From positions 1 to 27,854 of the IMG/VR virus record IMGVR_UViG_3300032241_002426: a stretch of DNA of 27,854 nucleotides. One strand, 5' to 3'. The position numbers and the translations under genes were made by a program. Positions 1-7,955 of the stretch are shown piece by piece. The stretch comes from a virus. The notes beneath the pieces are model-generated. The model saw only the letters and a list, made by a program, of their open reading frames with translations, made no database searches and was not told the DNA's origin. Position 1 is the stretch's first letter. Every line of letters begins with the position of its first letter.

Positions 1-2
1 AA

Positions 3-329
3 GATGGTAATCCTGTGTTGATTATGGCTGATCCTAAATATTCTCAAGAATTTGGTTCAGAATTAAGCAAATTAGGTTTCAAACATGCTGTACCTAGAAC
101 CACTAAAAAGACAGAAGGCGCAACTATTACATATGGATTTCCGTTAAGTCGTGCAGATGTATCAAAATATGGATTAATACCAAACGGACGTTACACACTT
201 GATCATCTTAGAGATGACGAAGACAAAATTGTATTCAAGATGGAATACGACAGTACAACAGAAAATCCACAAGATATCAAACGTCTTGGAGAACCAGGAT
301 CAACAATTGCAGCATGGTTAAAAAGGTAG
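3..329 (+). CDS. 3' end of an unidentified phage gene (partial)
   Basis: The reading frame is open from base 3, so the true start lies upstream of the window; an internal GTG at 15 is unlikely to be the start. About 108 residues are visible. I do not recognise the family. The C-terminal part is mixed charged and hydrophobic (GRYTLDHLRDDEDKIVFKM) and ends in AAWLKR. The next gene begins 4 bases after the stop, so the two are likely co-transcribed. Confidence 0.6.
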   Translation, partial: DGNPVLIMADPKYSQEFGSELSKLGFKHAVPRTTKKTEGATITYGFPLSRADVSKYGLIPNGRYTLDHLRDDEDKIVFKMEYDSTTENPQDIKRLGEPGSTIAAWLKR

Positions 330-332
330 AAG

Positions 333-1142
333 ATGAAGCTTTTTGATTTCTTAGATCACGGTCCAATTGATGAGGTTTATCCTGGTCAAAGTTCTGGCCG
401 TTTAAAAAATTATATCAAACGCAAGTATGGTGGCGAAATTTCTTGCAGAAAAGCAGGTAGTGTACTTAATGATCCTGATGCTGGCAATTTTTACAAAAAG
501 CGAGCAAAATGGTACCAAAGTTTACATTGTAAGGGTCGCCGTCAGGTTCGCGAAGATGATCAAGGAGCAGCTCTTACTATATTTGATATTGACGACACAT
601 TGATGAAAACCTCAGCAACAGTTATGGTTAAAAAACCTGACGGGACATCTCGAGAGTTATCAGCAGCAGAATTCAATCAATATCAGCTACAACCAGATGA
701 GGAATTTGATTTTAAACAATTCAAAGATGCGAAATTGTTTCGCTCTACTAGTAAGCCTATTGAAAATTTATGGAGTACCGCTCAAGAAATACTCAGTAGT
801 ATAGGTAAACGTTCTGGTTCTAGAGTCGTCATAGTTACGGCACGAAGTGATATGGACGACAAAGATGAATTTTTACAAACCTTTCGAGATCATGGATTAG
901 ATATAGGTAAAATACACGTTTTCAGAGCAGGCAATTTAAATACAGGTAATTCAGCAGAAAACAAAAAAATTATAATTCGTAAATTGTTGAGCAACGGCCA
1001 ATTTACTGAAACACGTTTATTTGACGACCATATCGACAATTTACGTGCATTTTTGTCTCTCAAAGAAGAATTTCCTGATATAACATTTGAGGCATATCCG
1101 GTAAGTTCATCTGGAAAAATTGGTCATCCAATTATTGTGTGA
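333..1142 (+). CDS. HAD-superfamily phosphatase-like phage protein
   Basis: Likely a haloacid-dehalogenase-fold hydrolase acting on a phosphorylated small molecule or nucleic-acid end; the substrate is unknown. Motif I is FDIDDTL (residues 84-90, nucleophile Asp85, general acid Asp87), motif II is VIVTARS (around 165-171) and the acidic motif IV is LFDDHIDN (around 229-236). A Lys-rich segment before motif IV could supply the motif III lysine. The first 75 residues form a separate basic domain with C-x-K and KKRAKWY elements, a pattern I associate with phage HAD-like proteins. The 269-aa length fits a HAD core plus this extension. It starts 4 nt after the preceding stop, with an AAGG-type ribosome site. 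The fold is confident; the function (such as T4 Pnkp-like end healing) is not. Confidence 0.75.
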   Translation: MKLFDFLDHGPIDEVYPGQSSGRLKNYIKRKYGGEISCRKAGSVLNDPDAGNFYKKRAKWYQSLHCKGRRQVREDDQGAALTIFDIDDTLMKTSATVMVKKPDGTSRELSAAEFNQYQLQPDEEFDFKQFKDAKLFRSTSKPIENLWSTAQEILSSIGKRSGSRVVIVTARSDMDDKDEFLQTFRDHGLDIGKIHVFRAGNLNTGNSAENKKIIIRKLLSNGQFTETRLFDDHIDNLRAFLSLKEEFPDITFEAYPVSSSGKIGHPIIV

Positions 1143-1188
1143 ACATGATCAAATCAGTTATTGTGTGTAAAATATATCGGAGGTTTCA

Positions 1189-1677
1189 ATGCCACTATTA
1201 ATTGCACACAGAGGATTGCTCAATGGACCAGACAAGGATAAAGAAAATACACTGTCTGCTATATTAACAGCTAGACAGCAAGGTTACGATGTCGAAATTG
1301 ATCTATGGTTTAATAACGATGGGTGGTGGCTAGGACATGACTCGCCACAATATAAAATAGATTTTGATTGGTTACGCATAATAGATAAAAAAAGTTATTT
1401 TGATGTACACCATGTGTGGATACATGCCAAAACTATTCAAACCTTATATCAATTGAGAAAAATGAGATGGGAAGGTCATGTGTTTTTTCACGAAAAAGAC
1501 CCAACAGTTCTTACTAACACAGGATATCTTTGGACCTATCCAGGGCAAGAATTAACTCCGTTGAGTATCTGTGTAATGCCAGAATATACAGATGCAATCT
1601 TACGTTGCAAAGATTTGCAGGTTTACGCATTTTGTTCAGATTGGATATATCGTATAGAACAAGAGATGAAATCCTAA
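1189..1677 (+). CDS. Compact glycerophosphodiester phosphodiesterase-like protein
   Basis: The N-terminus carries the GDPD active-site pattern: IAHRG (His7, Arg8), ENT (19-21), EID (Glu36, Asp38) and GHD (His50). These are the residues that bind the metal and cleave the phosphodiester in glycerophosphodiester phosphodiesterases. At 162 aa it is much shorter than the usual roughly 240 aa TIM barrel, so it may be a minimal viral form or lack later strands. A strong GGAGG lies at 1180-1184, five bases before the ATG. No signal peptide is seen, so it should act in the cytoplasm or be packaged in the virion. Position before a probable tail or surface protein leaves open a virion role. The family is likely; the substrate is unknown. 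Confidence 0.72.
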   Translation: MPLLIAHRGLLNGPDKDKENTLSAILTARQQGYDVEIDLWFNNDGWWLGHDSPQYKIDFDWLRIIDKKSYFDVHHVWIHAKTIQTLYQLRKMRWEGHVFFHEKDPTVLTNTGYLWTYPGQELTPLSICVMPEYTDAILRCKDLQVYAFCSDWIYRIEQEMKS

Positions 1678-1715
1678 ACTTAAACTGGTAAATAATAGTA
1701 CCATTAATTAGGATT
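1670..1715 (+). promoter_or_regulatory. Hairpin covering the stop of the GDPD gene and the RBS of the next gene
   Basis: AATCCTAA (1670-1677), TTAA (1680-1683) and TGGTA (1686-1690) pair with the uninterrupted run TACCA (1699-1703), TTAA (1704-1707) and TTAGGATT (1708-1715). This gives about 17 base pairs with two 2-nt bulges and an 8-nt loop. The right arm contains the AGGA ribosome site of the ATG at 1720. There is no U-tract, so translation control fits better than termination. TAAATA at 1689-1694, at the top of the left arm and in the loop, resembles the core of a T4 late promoter; this part is weak. Confidence 0.5.
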
Positions 1716-1719
1716 AAAA

Positions 1720-2703
1720 ATGCAACCCATCCTTGTAGCAGGAGTGTTAAATCAGCCATTTGGTAGCTGGCCAGGTGCAAGTCAAAGCAGTGACGGTATA
1801 ACATGGACAGAAATTACAAATCCGTTTTCGGTTAATGATTATGTTACAAGTCTTGCAACAAATGGACAGATAGCAGTTATATCCAATGCGCGAGGTTATG
1901 TATCTGTAACATCTGATATGGTTAATTTTAATCAAATACCGATTAACGATGGATTTGGTACTACATCAATATACCAAGGTAATAATAATTGGATAGCAGT
2001 TGGTAGTTACAATTATATTGATAGCTATGGACCTTATCCGCCAGATACTCAAGTTGGCCAAATATATAAATCAATATATGGTTCTTCTGATTGGGCAATG
2101 GTATGGACTCATCCAAACAACAACAGCATATTTTATCAAGTTTCATATTTTGAAAATGCACCTATATCTGCAGATGAAACAGCCAACGTATGGGTTACTG
2201 TTGGTAATAATGGTTATAATTTTGGAGATATTTGGTATAGTTTGGATTCAGGTATTTCTTGGGAACAAGCAATCATTCCTGCAGGTGTTGGTATCATATA
2301 TAGCGTCAATTTATATCAACTTGACGGGGTTTATACATGGTATTGGGGATGTAAAGGATCAATTTTTATTTCTAGTACATTACAGTCATCTACATGGCAG
2401 GAAATTGAGTTATCTGTTAATGACACAGCGACAGCTATAGCTGTAAACGATACCGGTGCTATAGTTGTTAATGGTGTTAATAATTTATATATAAGTTTAG
2501 ACGGGTTGGTTTTTGTAACTTTCAACCAGCCTGGTTATGTATTCAACAATATAGTAGTGTTCTCATATGCAAACGGATATCGTTGGTTAGCATTTGCTCG
2601 TAGTACATTGAACCAATATACTATGTGGTATACTGACGATTTGATTACATGGATTCCTTGGAATAATGGATTAGAAGTACAGGGTGCGGTAATAAACGGT
2701 TAA
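1720..2703 (+). CDS. Sialidase/BNR-like beta-propeller phage protein
   Basis: The 327-aa protein has repeated short blades of the type S-x-DG-x-x-W, seen at SSDGITW, SLDSGISW, SLDGLVF and TDDLITW. Between them are hydrophobic beta-strand stretches ending in WIAVGS, WVTVGN, WYWGCKG and WLAFARS. This pattern is typical of BNR/Asp-box or photosynthesis-assembly-like propellers and is common in phage receptor-binding or tail-tip proteins. It is rich in Asn, Thr, Tyr and Trp and poor in Lys, as extracellular virion proteins often are. No signal peptide is seen. No catalytic sialidase Arg triad could be confirmed. The most likely role is a virion surface protein that binds glycans; enzymatic activity is unproven. 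Its ribosome site is in the hairpin just upstream. Confidence 0.65.
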   Translation: MQPILVAGVLNQPFGSWPGASQSSDGITWTEITNPFSVNDYVTSLATNGQIAVISNARGYVSVTSDMVNFNQIPINDGFGTTSIYQGNNNWIAVGSYNYIDSYGPYPPDTQVGQIYKSIYGSSDWAMVWTHPNNNSIFYQVSYFENAPISADETANVWVTVGNNGYNFGDIWYSLDSGISWEQAIIPAGVGIIYSVNLYQLDGVYTWYWGCKGSIFISSTLQSSTWQEIELSVNDTATAIAVNDTGAIVVNGVNNLYISLDGLVFVTFNQPGYVFNNIVVFSYANGYRWLAFARSTLNQYTMWYTDDLITWIPWNNGLEVQGAVING

Positions 2704-2760
2704 TTGACTATCAGTAACGTATAATAGCATGCTTGCTTTACACTTTTAAAGGAGTAGATC

Positions 2761-3033
2761 ATGTCTATAGGATCATTATCAAGCGGCGACAAAGCTCGCC
2801 TACAGAGTCTAATCAACGAAGGAGTTCAAGCAATGATGGATATTGCAGCAATGAAAGAAGGACTCAAAGAAACTGTTGAAAATATTGCAGAAGAGCTTGA
2901 TATCAAAAAGACTGTATTAAACAAGGCTATTACAATTGCATTCAAGAATAGTCAAAATAAAGATAAGTTAACAGAAAGTCGTGAGGAACTCGACGAAGTT
3001 GAACAAGTATTAATGGCAGCAGGACGAGCCTAA
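2761..3033 (+). CDS. dsbA: DsbA-like double-stranded DNA-binding protein (T4 type)
   Basis: The 90-aa acidic helical protein has the pattern LKETVENIAEELDIKKTVLN followed by AITIAFKNSQNKDKLTE and an acidic C-terminal helix. This matches the T4 DsbA architecture from memory (89 aa; a helix, a D-E-L-G/D-I-x-x-K turn, then an A/Y-x-x-N/K-x-D segment). In T4, DsbA binds late-promoter DNA and stimulates late transcription. A good AAAGGAG site precedes the ATG. A TATAAT at 2720-2725 lies upstream but has no well-spaced -35. The assignment rests on length and pattern, so moderate confidence is justified. Confidence 0.65.
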   Translation: MSIGSLSSGDKARLQSLINEGVQAMMDIAAMKEGLKETVENIAEELDIKKTVLNKAITIAFKNSQNKDKLTESREELDEVEQVLMAAGRA

Positions 3034-3039
3034 ATCCTT

Positions 3040-4047
3040 ATGAAAAAATGGATTTTCATCACTGGCGGATGTGGCTACATAGGTAGCCACATTGCTGCTC
3101 AGATTAAAGACACTACTGATTATTCTGTGATGTTGATTGATAAACGAGCTAAAGAACTGTCTCATACAGTAAAATATTGCGACATTTACGCTGATGAAGA
3201 TTTTACCAGTAAAATTACACAAGACGCTATACAACAATATCAACCAGAAACTATTATACATCTAGCAGACACTAATGATTTTAGTTCTAGTATGATCAAT
3301 CCTTTCACTACTTGGGAAAATAATGTTGTTAATGTGCAACGTTTATTGATGTGCTGCGAAAGAAACATGATAAAAAATGTGATATTCGCTAGTTCAGGCT
3401 CTGTTTATGCAGAAAATAACATTGCACTAGATGAAAATAGCAAATTGCTGCCTCATAGCCCGTATGATACAACCAAAATTGTTGGCGAAATGATGTTAAA
3501 AGATTGGTATGGAGCGCACGGTATTCGAAATGTTAGTTTCAGAATTTTTAATGTAGCTGGCGCACATACCAAATATGATTTGGGAGAATTAAATGGTAGC
3601 CCTCGTTTGTTAGCTAAAATAATGGAATCTGCAACAATTGGTAAAGATTTTACAGTATTTGGTAAAGATTGGAATACGCCTGATAACACCGCTATACAAG
3701 ATTACATCCATGTTATGGATGTAGCCGAAGCAATTGTTAAATCTATATCTTGGTTGCCAGATAATCCAGGGTCGCATGTTGTAAATCTAGGTAGCGGTCA
3801 AGGGTACAGTGTTCAAACTATCATTGATACAACTGAAATGCTACTAAGCAAAGAGTTGCCGTACCGTTACGGAGATCGCAGAGACGGTGATGTTGGTATA
3901 AGAATTTCAAACAATAAATCGTTGCGTGATTTTTTCAATTGGGAACCTAAGCGCACACTTAATGATATGATCTTAGACGGATACAAATGGTATAACAGCG
4001 AATTGTACAAAATATTAACACAAGTTGGTATACATTACAAATCATAA
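3040..4047 (+). CDS. NAD-dependent UDP-sugar epimerase (GalE/extended SDR family)
   Basis: This is an extended short-chain dehydrogenase. The Rossmann NAD-binding glycines are in GGCGYIGSH (residues 9-17), the catalytic Ser region is SSGSVY (118-123) and the catalytic Tyr/Lys pair is in YDTTK (Tyr142, Lys146). The C-terminal sugar-binding part keeps RIFNVAG, DYIHVMDVAEA and NLGSGQGYSV, all typical of UDP-glucose 4-epimerase (GalE). Length (335 aa) is normal for the family. It could supply a sugar nucleotide for the phage, perhaps for the glycosyltransferase at 11648, but that link is inference. The start lies 6 bases after the dsbA stop; no strong ribosome site is seen, suggesting coupled translation. 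The exact sugar substrate cannot be read from the sequence. Confidence 0.85.
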   Translation: MKKWIFITGGCGYIGSHIAAQIKDTTDYSVMLIDKRAKELSHTVKYCDIYADEDFTSKITQDAIQQYQPETIIHLADTNDFSSSMINPFTTWENNVVNVQRLLMCCERNMIKNVIFASSGSVYAENNIALDENSKLLPHSPYDTTKIVGEMMLKDWYGAHGIRNVSFRIFNVAGAHTKYDLGELNGSPRLLAKIMESATIGKDFTVFGKDWNTPDNTAIQDYIHVMDVAEAIVKSISWLPDNPGSHVVNLGSGQGYSVQTIIDTTEMLLSKELPYRYGDRRDGDVGIRISNNKSLRDFFNWEPKRTLNDMILDGYKWYNSELYKILTQVGIHYKS

Positions 4048-4049
4048 TC

Positions 4050-4068
4050 GTATTGTGTTCAACAATAC
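4050..4068 (+). promoter_or_regulatory. Hairpin in the leader of polymerase gene 43A
   Basis: GTATTGT (4050-4056) and ACAATAC (4062-4068) form a perfect 7-bp stem with a 5-nt loop. It lies 16 bases upstream of the AAAGGAG ribosome site (4085-4091). T4 and RB69 gp43 repress their own translation through an operator hairpin next to the ribosome site, so this could be an analogous operator. The spacing differs and no loop match can be claimed. A weak terminator after the epimerase gene is the alternative. Confidence 0.3.
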
Positions 4069-4100
4069 AACATTGCATAATTATAAAGGAGTTTAAGTGT

Positions 4101-5789
4101 ATGTCATATGTAGATGCGTTTCATGAGAGAGATAAAAATCAAATACTCGTTGTAGAACGCAATAAAGCAGGCAAACGAGTTTATAACGAGTATAACACAA
4201 AATATTGTGCGTATTGGTCTAGTTCTCGCGGAAAGATACCTAACATTTATGGACAGATGTGTGAGAAATTTCAAACCAGCAGATTAAAAGAGTTTACACG
4301 AGAAGTAAGTACCTTACCAAAAAATAGCATACACGAAACTGATATCAATCCAATATTTCGTTGTTTTTATGATAATTACAAAGGTGCAGCAAGTCCCGAT
4401 TTGCACATTGCATTTTTTGACATTGAAACCGATTTTGACCCTTTACGAGGATTTTCTAGTACCGACGATGCGTTTTCTCCAATAACAGCTATTTCGGTTT
4501 ATTTAAATTGGTTAGAAAGAAATTTCACAATGGTTCTTAAACCAAAAGGTATGAAAAATGAAATTGCAGAAGAGATAGTTGAAAAATTTGACGATACTAT
4601 ATTATGCAAAGATGAAAAAGAATTATTAGAGATATTTCTCAGTCTTATTGATGACGTTGATATACTAAGTGGATGGAATTCAGAAGGTTATGATATACCA
4701 TATATCCACAACAGAATCGTCCAAATCCTTGGAAAAGAAGAAACACGCAGATTGTGTTTATGGGGTAAGTTTCCAAAACGTAGAGAATATGAAGCTTTTG
4801 GAAAAACAACAATAACGTATGATCTTATTGGTAGAATACATTTGGATTATCTACAATTATATCGTAAGAATACTTATCACGAAATGCACAGTTATCGTTT
4901 AGATTTTGTAGGCGAATACGAAGTAGGTGATAAAAAGATACATTACGAAGGTAGTTTAGACAGTCTATACAATAACGATTTTGAAAAATTTATTGAATAT
5001 AACCGTCAAGACGTAATGCTGCTTGTTAAGATCGATGCAAAAAATAAGTTTATCGAATTGAGTAATAATTTAGCACATGAAAATTGTGTATTATTACAAA
5101 CCACTATGGGTGCAGTTGGGTTAATTGACCAAGCAATTGTTAACGAATCTTGGGATCTGGGATTTGTTGTGCCTAATCGCAAACACGACAGTCATAGAAA
5201 TGACAGCAGTGTTAACAACGATGATGACTACGATGATGCAAATATCTCAGGTGTTGTTGGTGCATATGTTGCTGATCCAAAGGAAGGTATGCATGATTGG
5301 ATCGGCGGCGTAGATATCAATAGTCTGTATCCAAGTGCAATTCGAGCACTGAATATGAGCCCAGAAACTATTGTAGGACATATTAGACCAGAAGCAACTG
5401 AAAAATTAATTTACAAACGTATAAAAGAAGAAAAGAAAACTTTTGCTGATGCATGGAATGGTATGTTTGGAACCCTTGAATATAATTGGGTTATGGACCA
5501 ACATTTAACACCTATTACAGTAGATTTTGAGGATGGTTCAATTAGTACCATATCTGCAAGTGAACTTTACGATTTTGTGTTCAACAGCGGTAAGAAATTA
5601 ATTTTGTCAGCTAATGGTACTATTTTTAGCAATGAAAAAAAAGGTATTATTCCGGGATTACTTGCACGATGGTATTCTGAACGTAAACAATTACAAGCTA
5701 AAGCCAAAACTGTTAATAATTTCATAGATGGTATAGAAATTCCTCCAGAATTATTAGACAAGGTTCAACAATTATTGAACACAGACTAA
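4101..5789 (+). CDS. 43A: DNA polymerase family B, N-terminal fragment (gp43A): exonuclease and motif A
   Basis: This is the first fragment of a T4 gp43-type replicative polymerase. The 3'-5' exonuclease motifs are present: Exo I in FFDIETDFD, Exo II in DILSGWNSEGYDIPYI and Exo III in YNRQDVMLLVKID. Polymerase motif A is GVDINSLYPSAI, with the metal-binding Asp. The frame stops at 5789 after a segment equivalent to the fingers approach (LLARWYSERKQLQAKAK), before motif B. Motifs B and C are supplied by two later genes. The ATG at 4101 is preferred because AAAGGAG (4085-4091) is correctly spaced; an in-frame ATG at 4053 has no ribosome site. At 562 aa it should fold and associate with gp43B and gp43C. 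Splits of gene 43 with a homing endonuclease between the parts are known in some T4-related Aeromonas phages. Confidence 0.93.
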   Translation: MSYVDAFHERDKNQILVVERNKAGKRVYNEYNTKYCAYWSSSRGKIPNIYGQMCEKFQTSRLKEFTREVSTLPKNSIHETDINPIFRCFYDNYKGAASPDLHIAFFDIETDFDPLRGFSSTDDAFSPITAISVYLNWLERNFTMVLKPKGMKNEIAEEIVEKFDDTILCKDEKELLEIFLSLIDDVDILSGWNSEGYDIPYIHNRIVQILGKEETRRLCLWGKFPKRREYEAFGKTTITYDLIGRIHLDYLQLYRKNTYHEMHSYRLDFVGEYEVGDKKIHYEGSLDSLYNNDFEKFIEYNRQDVMLLVKIDAKNKFIELSNNLAHENCVLLQTTMGAVGLIDQAIVNESWDLGFVVPNRKHDSHRNDSSVNNDDDYDDANISGVVGAYVADPKEGMHDWIGGVDINSLYPSAIRALNMSPETIVGHIRPEATEKLIYKRIKEEKKTFADAWNGMFGTLEYNWVMDQHLTPITVDFEDGSISTISASELYDFVFNSGKKLILSANGTIFSNEKKGIIPGLLARWYSERKQLQAKAKTVNNFIDGIEIPPELLDKVQQLLNTD

Positions 5790-5811
5790 ATACTCTCTAT
5801 ACGGAGGTATT
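5789..5811 (+). promoter_or_regulatory. Hairpin hiding the ribosome site of the HNH endonuclease gene
   Basis: AATAC (5789-5793) plus TC (5794-5795) pair with GA (5804-5805) and GTATT (5807-5811), leaving one bulged G (5806) and an 8-nt loop. The strong GGAGG ribosome site (5803-5807) falls in the loop edge and right arm and would be blocked. The left arm contains TAAATA (5787-5792), resembling the core of a T4 late promoter. A transcript starting a few bases downstream would lack the left arm and be translatable. Confidence 0.45.
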
Positions 5812-5815
5812 GACA

Positions 5816-7018
5816 ATGAATATGAATGAAATAGAATTGATATTCTATAGCAGCAAAAATACACGGTCACAACTACATTTACATAGATATCTTAAATTAA
5901 TGAAATACTATCAAAATAATGCTTGTATAAAAGTAAAAGGGTTAAATGGTGCATATGAGAGACATCATATTTTACCAAGGAAATTATACCCTGAATATAA
6001 AAATTCCAAATGGAATATAATAGTGTTACCGACAAAAGCACATTATTTGGCTCATTATTTTTTATATAAGGCGTTAAGTGACAAATCTTGTGTATATGCT
6101 TTTAATCAAATGCGTAGAATATCCAAAAAGAATGGTAAAACTTTTTGCAGATTGTATGAATCTGTTAGAAAAGAGTTTGCAAAACTAATTAGTGAAAATA
6201 ATACAGGCAAAGAAGTAAGTGAATCGGCAAGGCTCGCATTGAGTAACCATCATAAAAATACAAACATTTATAGAAATAAAAAAACCGGCGAATTAAACAG
6301 GATTACAGTAGGACAGCAGCCAGATGGATGGGAACCTTTTCAAACGGGTAGAATACGAACTGCAGATTCGAAGAATAAAATTCGTGAAGCAATGTCAAGT
6401 AGAATGTGGCAATTCAATGCAGAAACAAAAGAAGTAAAAATGGAAAAAGAGCTATTACCGGGTTTTACTTTGGGATATCCAGACTGGTATGATAATGGCC
6501 GTGGGTTAATAAAAGGATATGTTTGGATACACAATCCAGAAACAAAGGTTCATTATAGAATACCAAAACATGACCAGATACCAGATGGGTTTGTGACAGG
6601 AAGAATTTACAACAATGTAGGATTTGCTAAAATTAATCAGCCAAACTTGCTGCGATTGATTGATTTATCGACAAAATGTTTTGTTATAATTGATAAAAAA
6701 GACTTTGACCCAAAATTACATCTGAAAACAGGACAAAGTTTGGAGAAAACATTTGTGTATGAGTATAAAAATACTGTATATTTATCGTACTTGGACTTAA
6801 TAAACGCTTGTCCTGAAATTCCGGAGTTTGGAAAACGTGACGACAGTTTGAATCACCTAACAGTTCCAAAACCACATTACAATATGAAAGATGCACGAAA
6901 AGAATTTTGCGCAATACATGCAGGAAAAACTATGAACCAAATTGGACTAAAAGTTATAAAAATAGCAGACTATGCATATGATAGGAGGATAATTTATGTT
7001 AGATGCAACAGTGATTAA
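5816..7018 (+). CDS. HNH homing endonuclease, free-standing, between polymerase fragments
   Basis: This 400-aa protein has an N-terminal HNH nuclease motif: ERHHILPRKL (His50, His51), an Asn around residue 67, then KAHYLAHYFLYKAL (His76, His80). The middle and C-terminal parts carry repeats of a DNA-binding module seen in phage homing endonucleases, read as YRNKKTGELNRI...PDGWEPFQTGR and VWIHNPETKVHYRI...IPDGFVTGR. It interrupts the polymerase between motif A and motif B and presumably cuts an uninterrupted gene 43 at that site to spread. The ATG at 5816 is chosen because GGAGG (5803-5807) is 8 bases away; the in-frame TTG at 5810 is too close. Its last 23 bases overlap the start of the next polymerase fragment, whose ribosome site lies inside this gene. 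Confidence 0.85.
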   Translation: MNMNEIELIFYSSKNTRSQLHLHRYLKLMKYYQNNACIKVKGLNGAYERHHILPRKLYPEYKNSKWNIIVLPTKAHYLAHYFLYKALSDKSCVYAFNQMRRISKKNGKTFCRLYESVRKEFAKLISENNTGKEVSESARLALSNHHKNTNIYRNKKTGELNRITVGQQPDGWEPFQTGRIRTADSKNKIREAMSSRMWQFNAETKEVKMEKELLPGFTLGYPDWYDNGRGLIKGYVWIHNPETKVHYRIPKHDQIPDGFVTGRIYNNVGFAKINQPNLLRLIDLSTKCFVIIDKKDFDPKLHLKTGQSLEKTFVYEYKNTVYLSYLDLINACPEIPEFGKRDDSLNHLTVPKPHYNMKDARKEFCAIHAGKTMNQIGLKVIKIADYAYDRRIIYVRCNSD

Positions 7019-7953
7019 TCAGGCTATACAATCTGGTGATGCTGAAACACTTGCTACACTGATTAAGGAACAAAATTTAGAAATAAAAGATGGCAAAGTT
7101 GTCGCCGACCCTGAGATGGTAAAAAAATCTTTTGATTTTTGGGATCAACGCCAATTGATTAAGAAAATTCTACTAAATTCGTAAATATTGCGACGTAAAC
7201 AGGTAACTGTTTGATGAAAACCGCTCTAATTGCTGGAAACTCCTTGTTAAGGACAATCAGCAGCCAAGCATCGAAAGATGAAGGTTCAACGACTAGGTTG
7301 AAAGACCGTAGATCCAAGTGGATCGAAACGGGCGGCATCCAATTTATTTGGATGGTGATATAGTCTCCTCTGCATGGTAACATGCAGCAGCACGTAACGG
7401 TGCGGGATATGGCCTAACGAGCTTATTTGAAGATTTGGTATATGGAGCAGTTGGTAATCCCGGAAGTAGGTGGTATGATCCTCGTGTTGCACAAAGTACC
7501 ACATTAAGCGGGCGTTGTATCGTAAAGCACATGCAAAGCAAAATTAATGAAATTATTGCAGGAGATTACAACCATCTTGGCATTAGCTGTATATATGGTG
7601 ACAGTGTTACTGGAGATACATTAATCAAGACAGACTCCGGAGAAATAACTATTGAGCAACTTTACAACGAATGTTTTGAACACTGTATCTCTAACGGTAA
7701 AGAATATGGATTATGGTCGCAAGCAAAGGTGGTTGGATTTAATTCGTATGAAATGGTACCGTTAGTTAATCCAATCGAGTACGTAATGAGACACAAGACT
7801 AAAAAGAAATTATATCGTATTACTACTGAAAACGGCAAACAGGTAACAGTGACCGAAGATCACAGTCTTATGGTTGATAGGGATGGATATCTTGTTGAAG
7901 TTAAACCAACTGAAATATTAGAAGGCGACAACATCATTACATTTGTAGTATAA
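6996..7953 (+). CDS. 43B: DNA polymerase middle fragment with intein N-half (gp43B), interrupted by a group I intron
   Basis: The mature coding sequence is best read as 6996-7182 joined to 7439-7953 (233 aa). Exon 1 ends in QLIKKILLNS and then meets a stop formed by the intron start. Joining T7182 to T7439 gives a Leu codon and restores motif B as NSLYGAVGNPGSRW, as in T4-type polymerases. Exon 2 continues through STTLSGRCIVKHM to motif C, ISCIYGD. There the intein N-half begins at Ser (7603): SVTGDTLIKT is block A and GKQVTVTEDHSL is block B with the T-x-x-H motif. The N-half is 116 aa and ends at the stop at 7953. The ATG has an excellent AGGAGG (6983-6988) inside the HNH gene. Unspliced RNA would give only a 62-aa fragment. 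Confidence 0.88.
7183..7438 (+). ncRNA. Group I intron (td-like, IA2 type), no internal ORF
   Basis: The 256-nt intron lies within the motif B codons of the polymerase. Landmarks are: P1, UCGU (7179-7182) with GCGA (7190-7193), including the U-G pair at the splice site; P2, AAACAG/CTGTTT (7197-7202/7207-7212) with a GTAA loop; a P5-like TCCTT/AAGGA; and the R element GTTCAACGACTA. P7 is GACTA (7291-7295) with TAGTC (7361-7365). P9 is CTGCATG/CATGCAG (7370-7376/7381-7387), nearly the same as in the T4 td intron. A likely P10 pairs 7185-7188 with 7440-7443. The intron ends in G7438, the usual terminal G. It lacks a homing endonuclease, so it is either immobile or depends on a neighbour in trans. 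Confidence 0.93.
7603..7950 (+). other. Split intein, N-terminal half (IntN), within gp43B
   Basis: The 116-aa half-intein is inserted after YGD of polymerase motif C. The first residue is Ser rather than the commoner Cys, so splicing would begin with an N-to-O acyl shift. Block A reads SVTGDTLIKTDSGE and block B reads QVTVTEDHSLMV, with Thr and His in T-x-x-H. The last readable strand, EILEGDNIITFVV, ends at a stop, as expected for a naturally split intein. Confidence 0.88.
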
Positions 7954-7955
7954 TA

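Noticed and set aside
2704-2725. TTGACT...TATAAT as a sigma70 promoter before dsbA
   Set aside because: The spacing is only 10 bases, too short; the -10 alone is insufficient evidence.
4053-4100. Upstream ATG for the polymerase
   Set aside because: It lacks a ribosome site and would include the leader hairpin and the ribosome site of the ATG at 4101.
5790-6995. HNH region as a second intron or an intein
   Set aside because: Only 26 bases lie before the HNH start and the gene overlaps gp43B, leaving no room for an intron core; no intein splicing motifs flank it.
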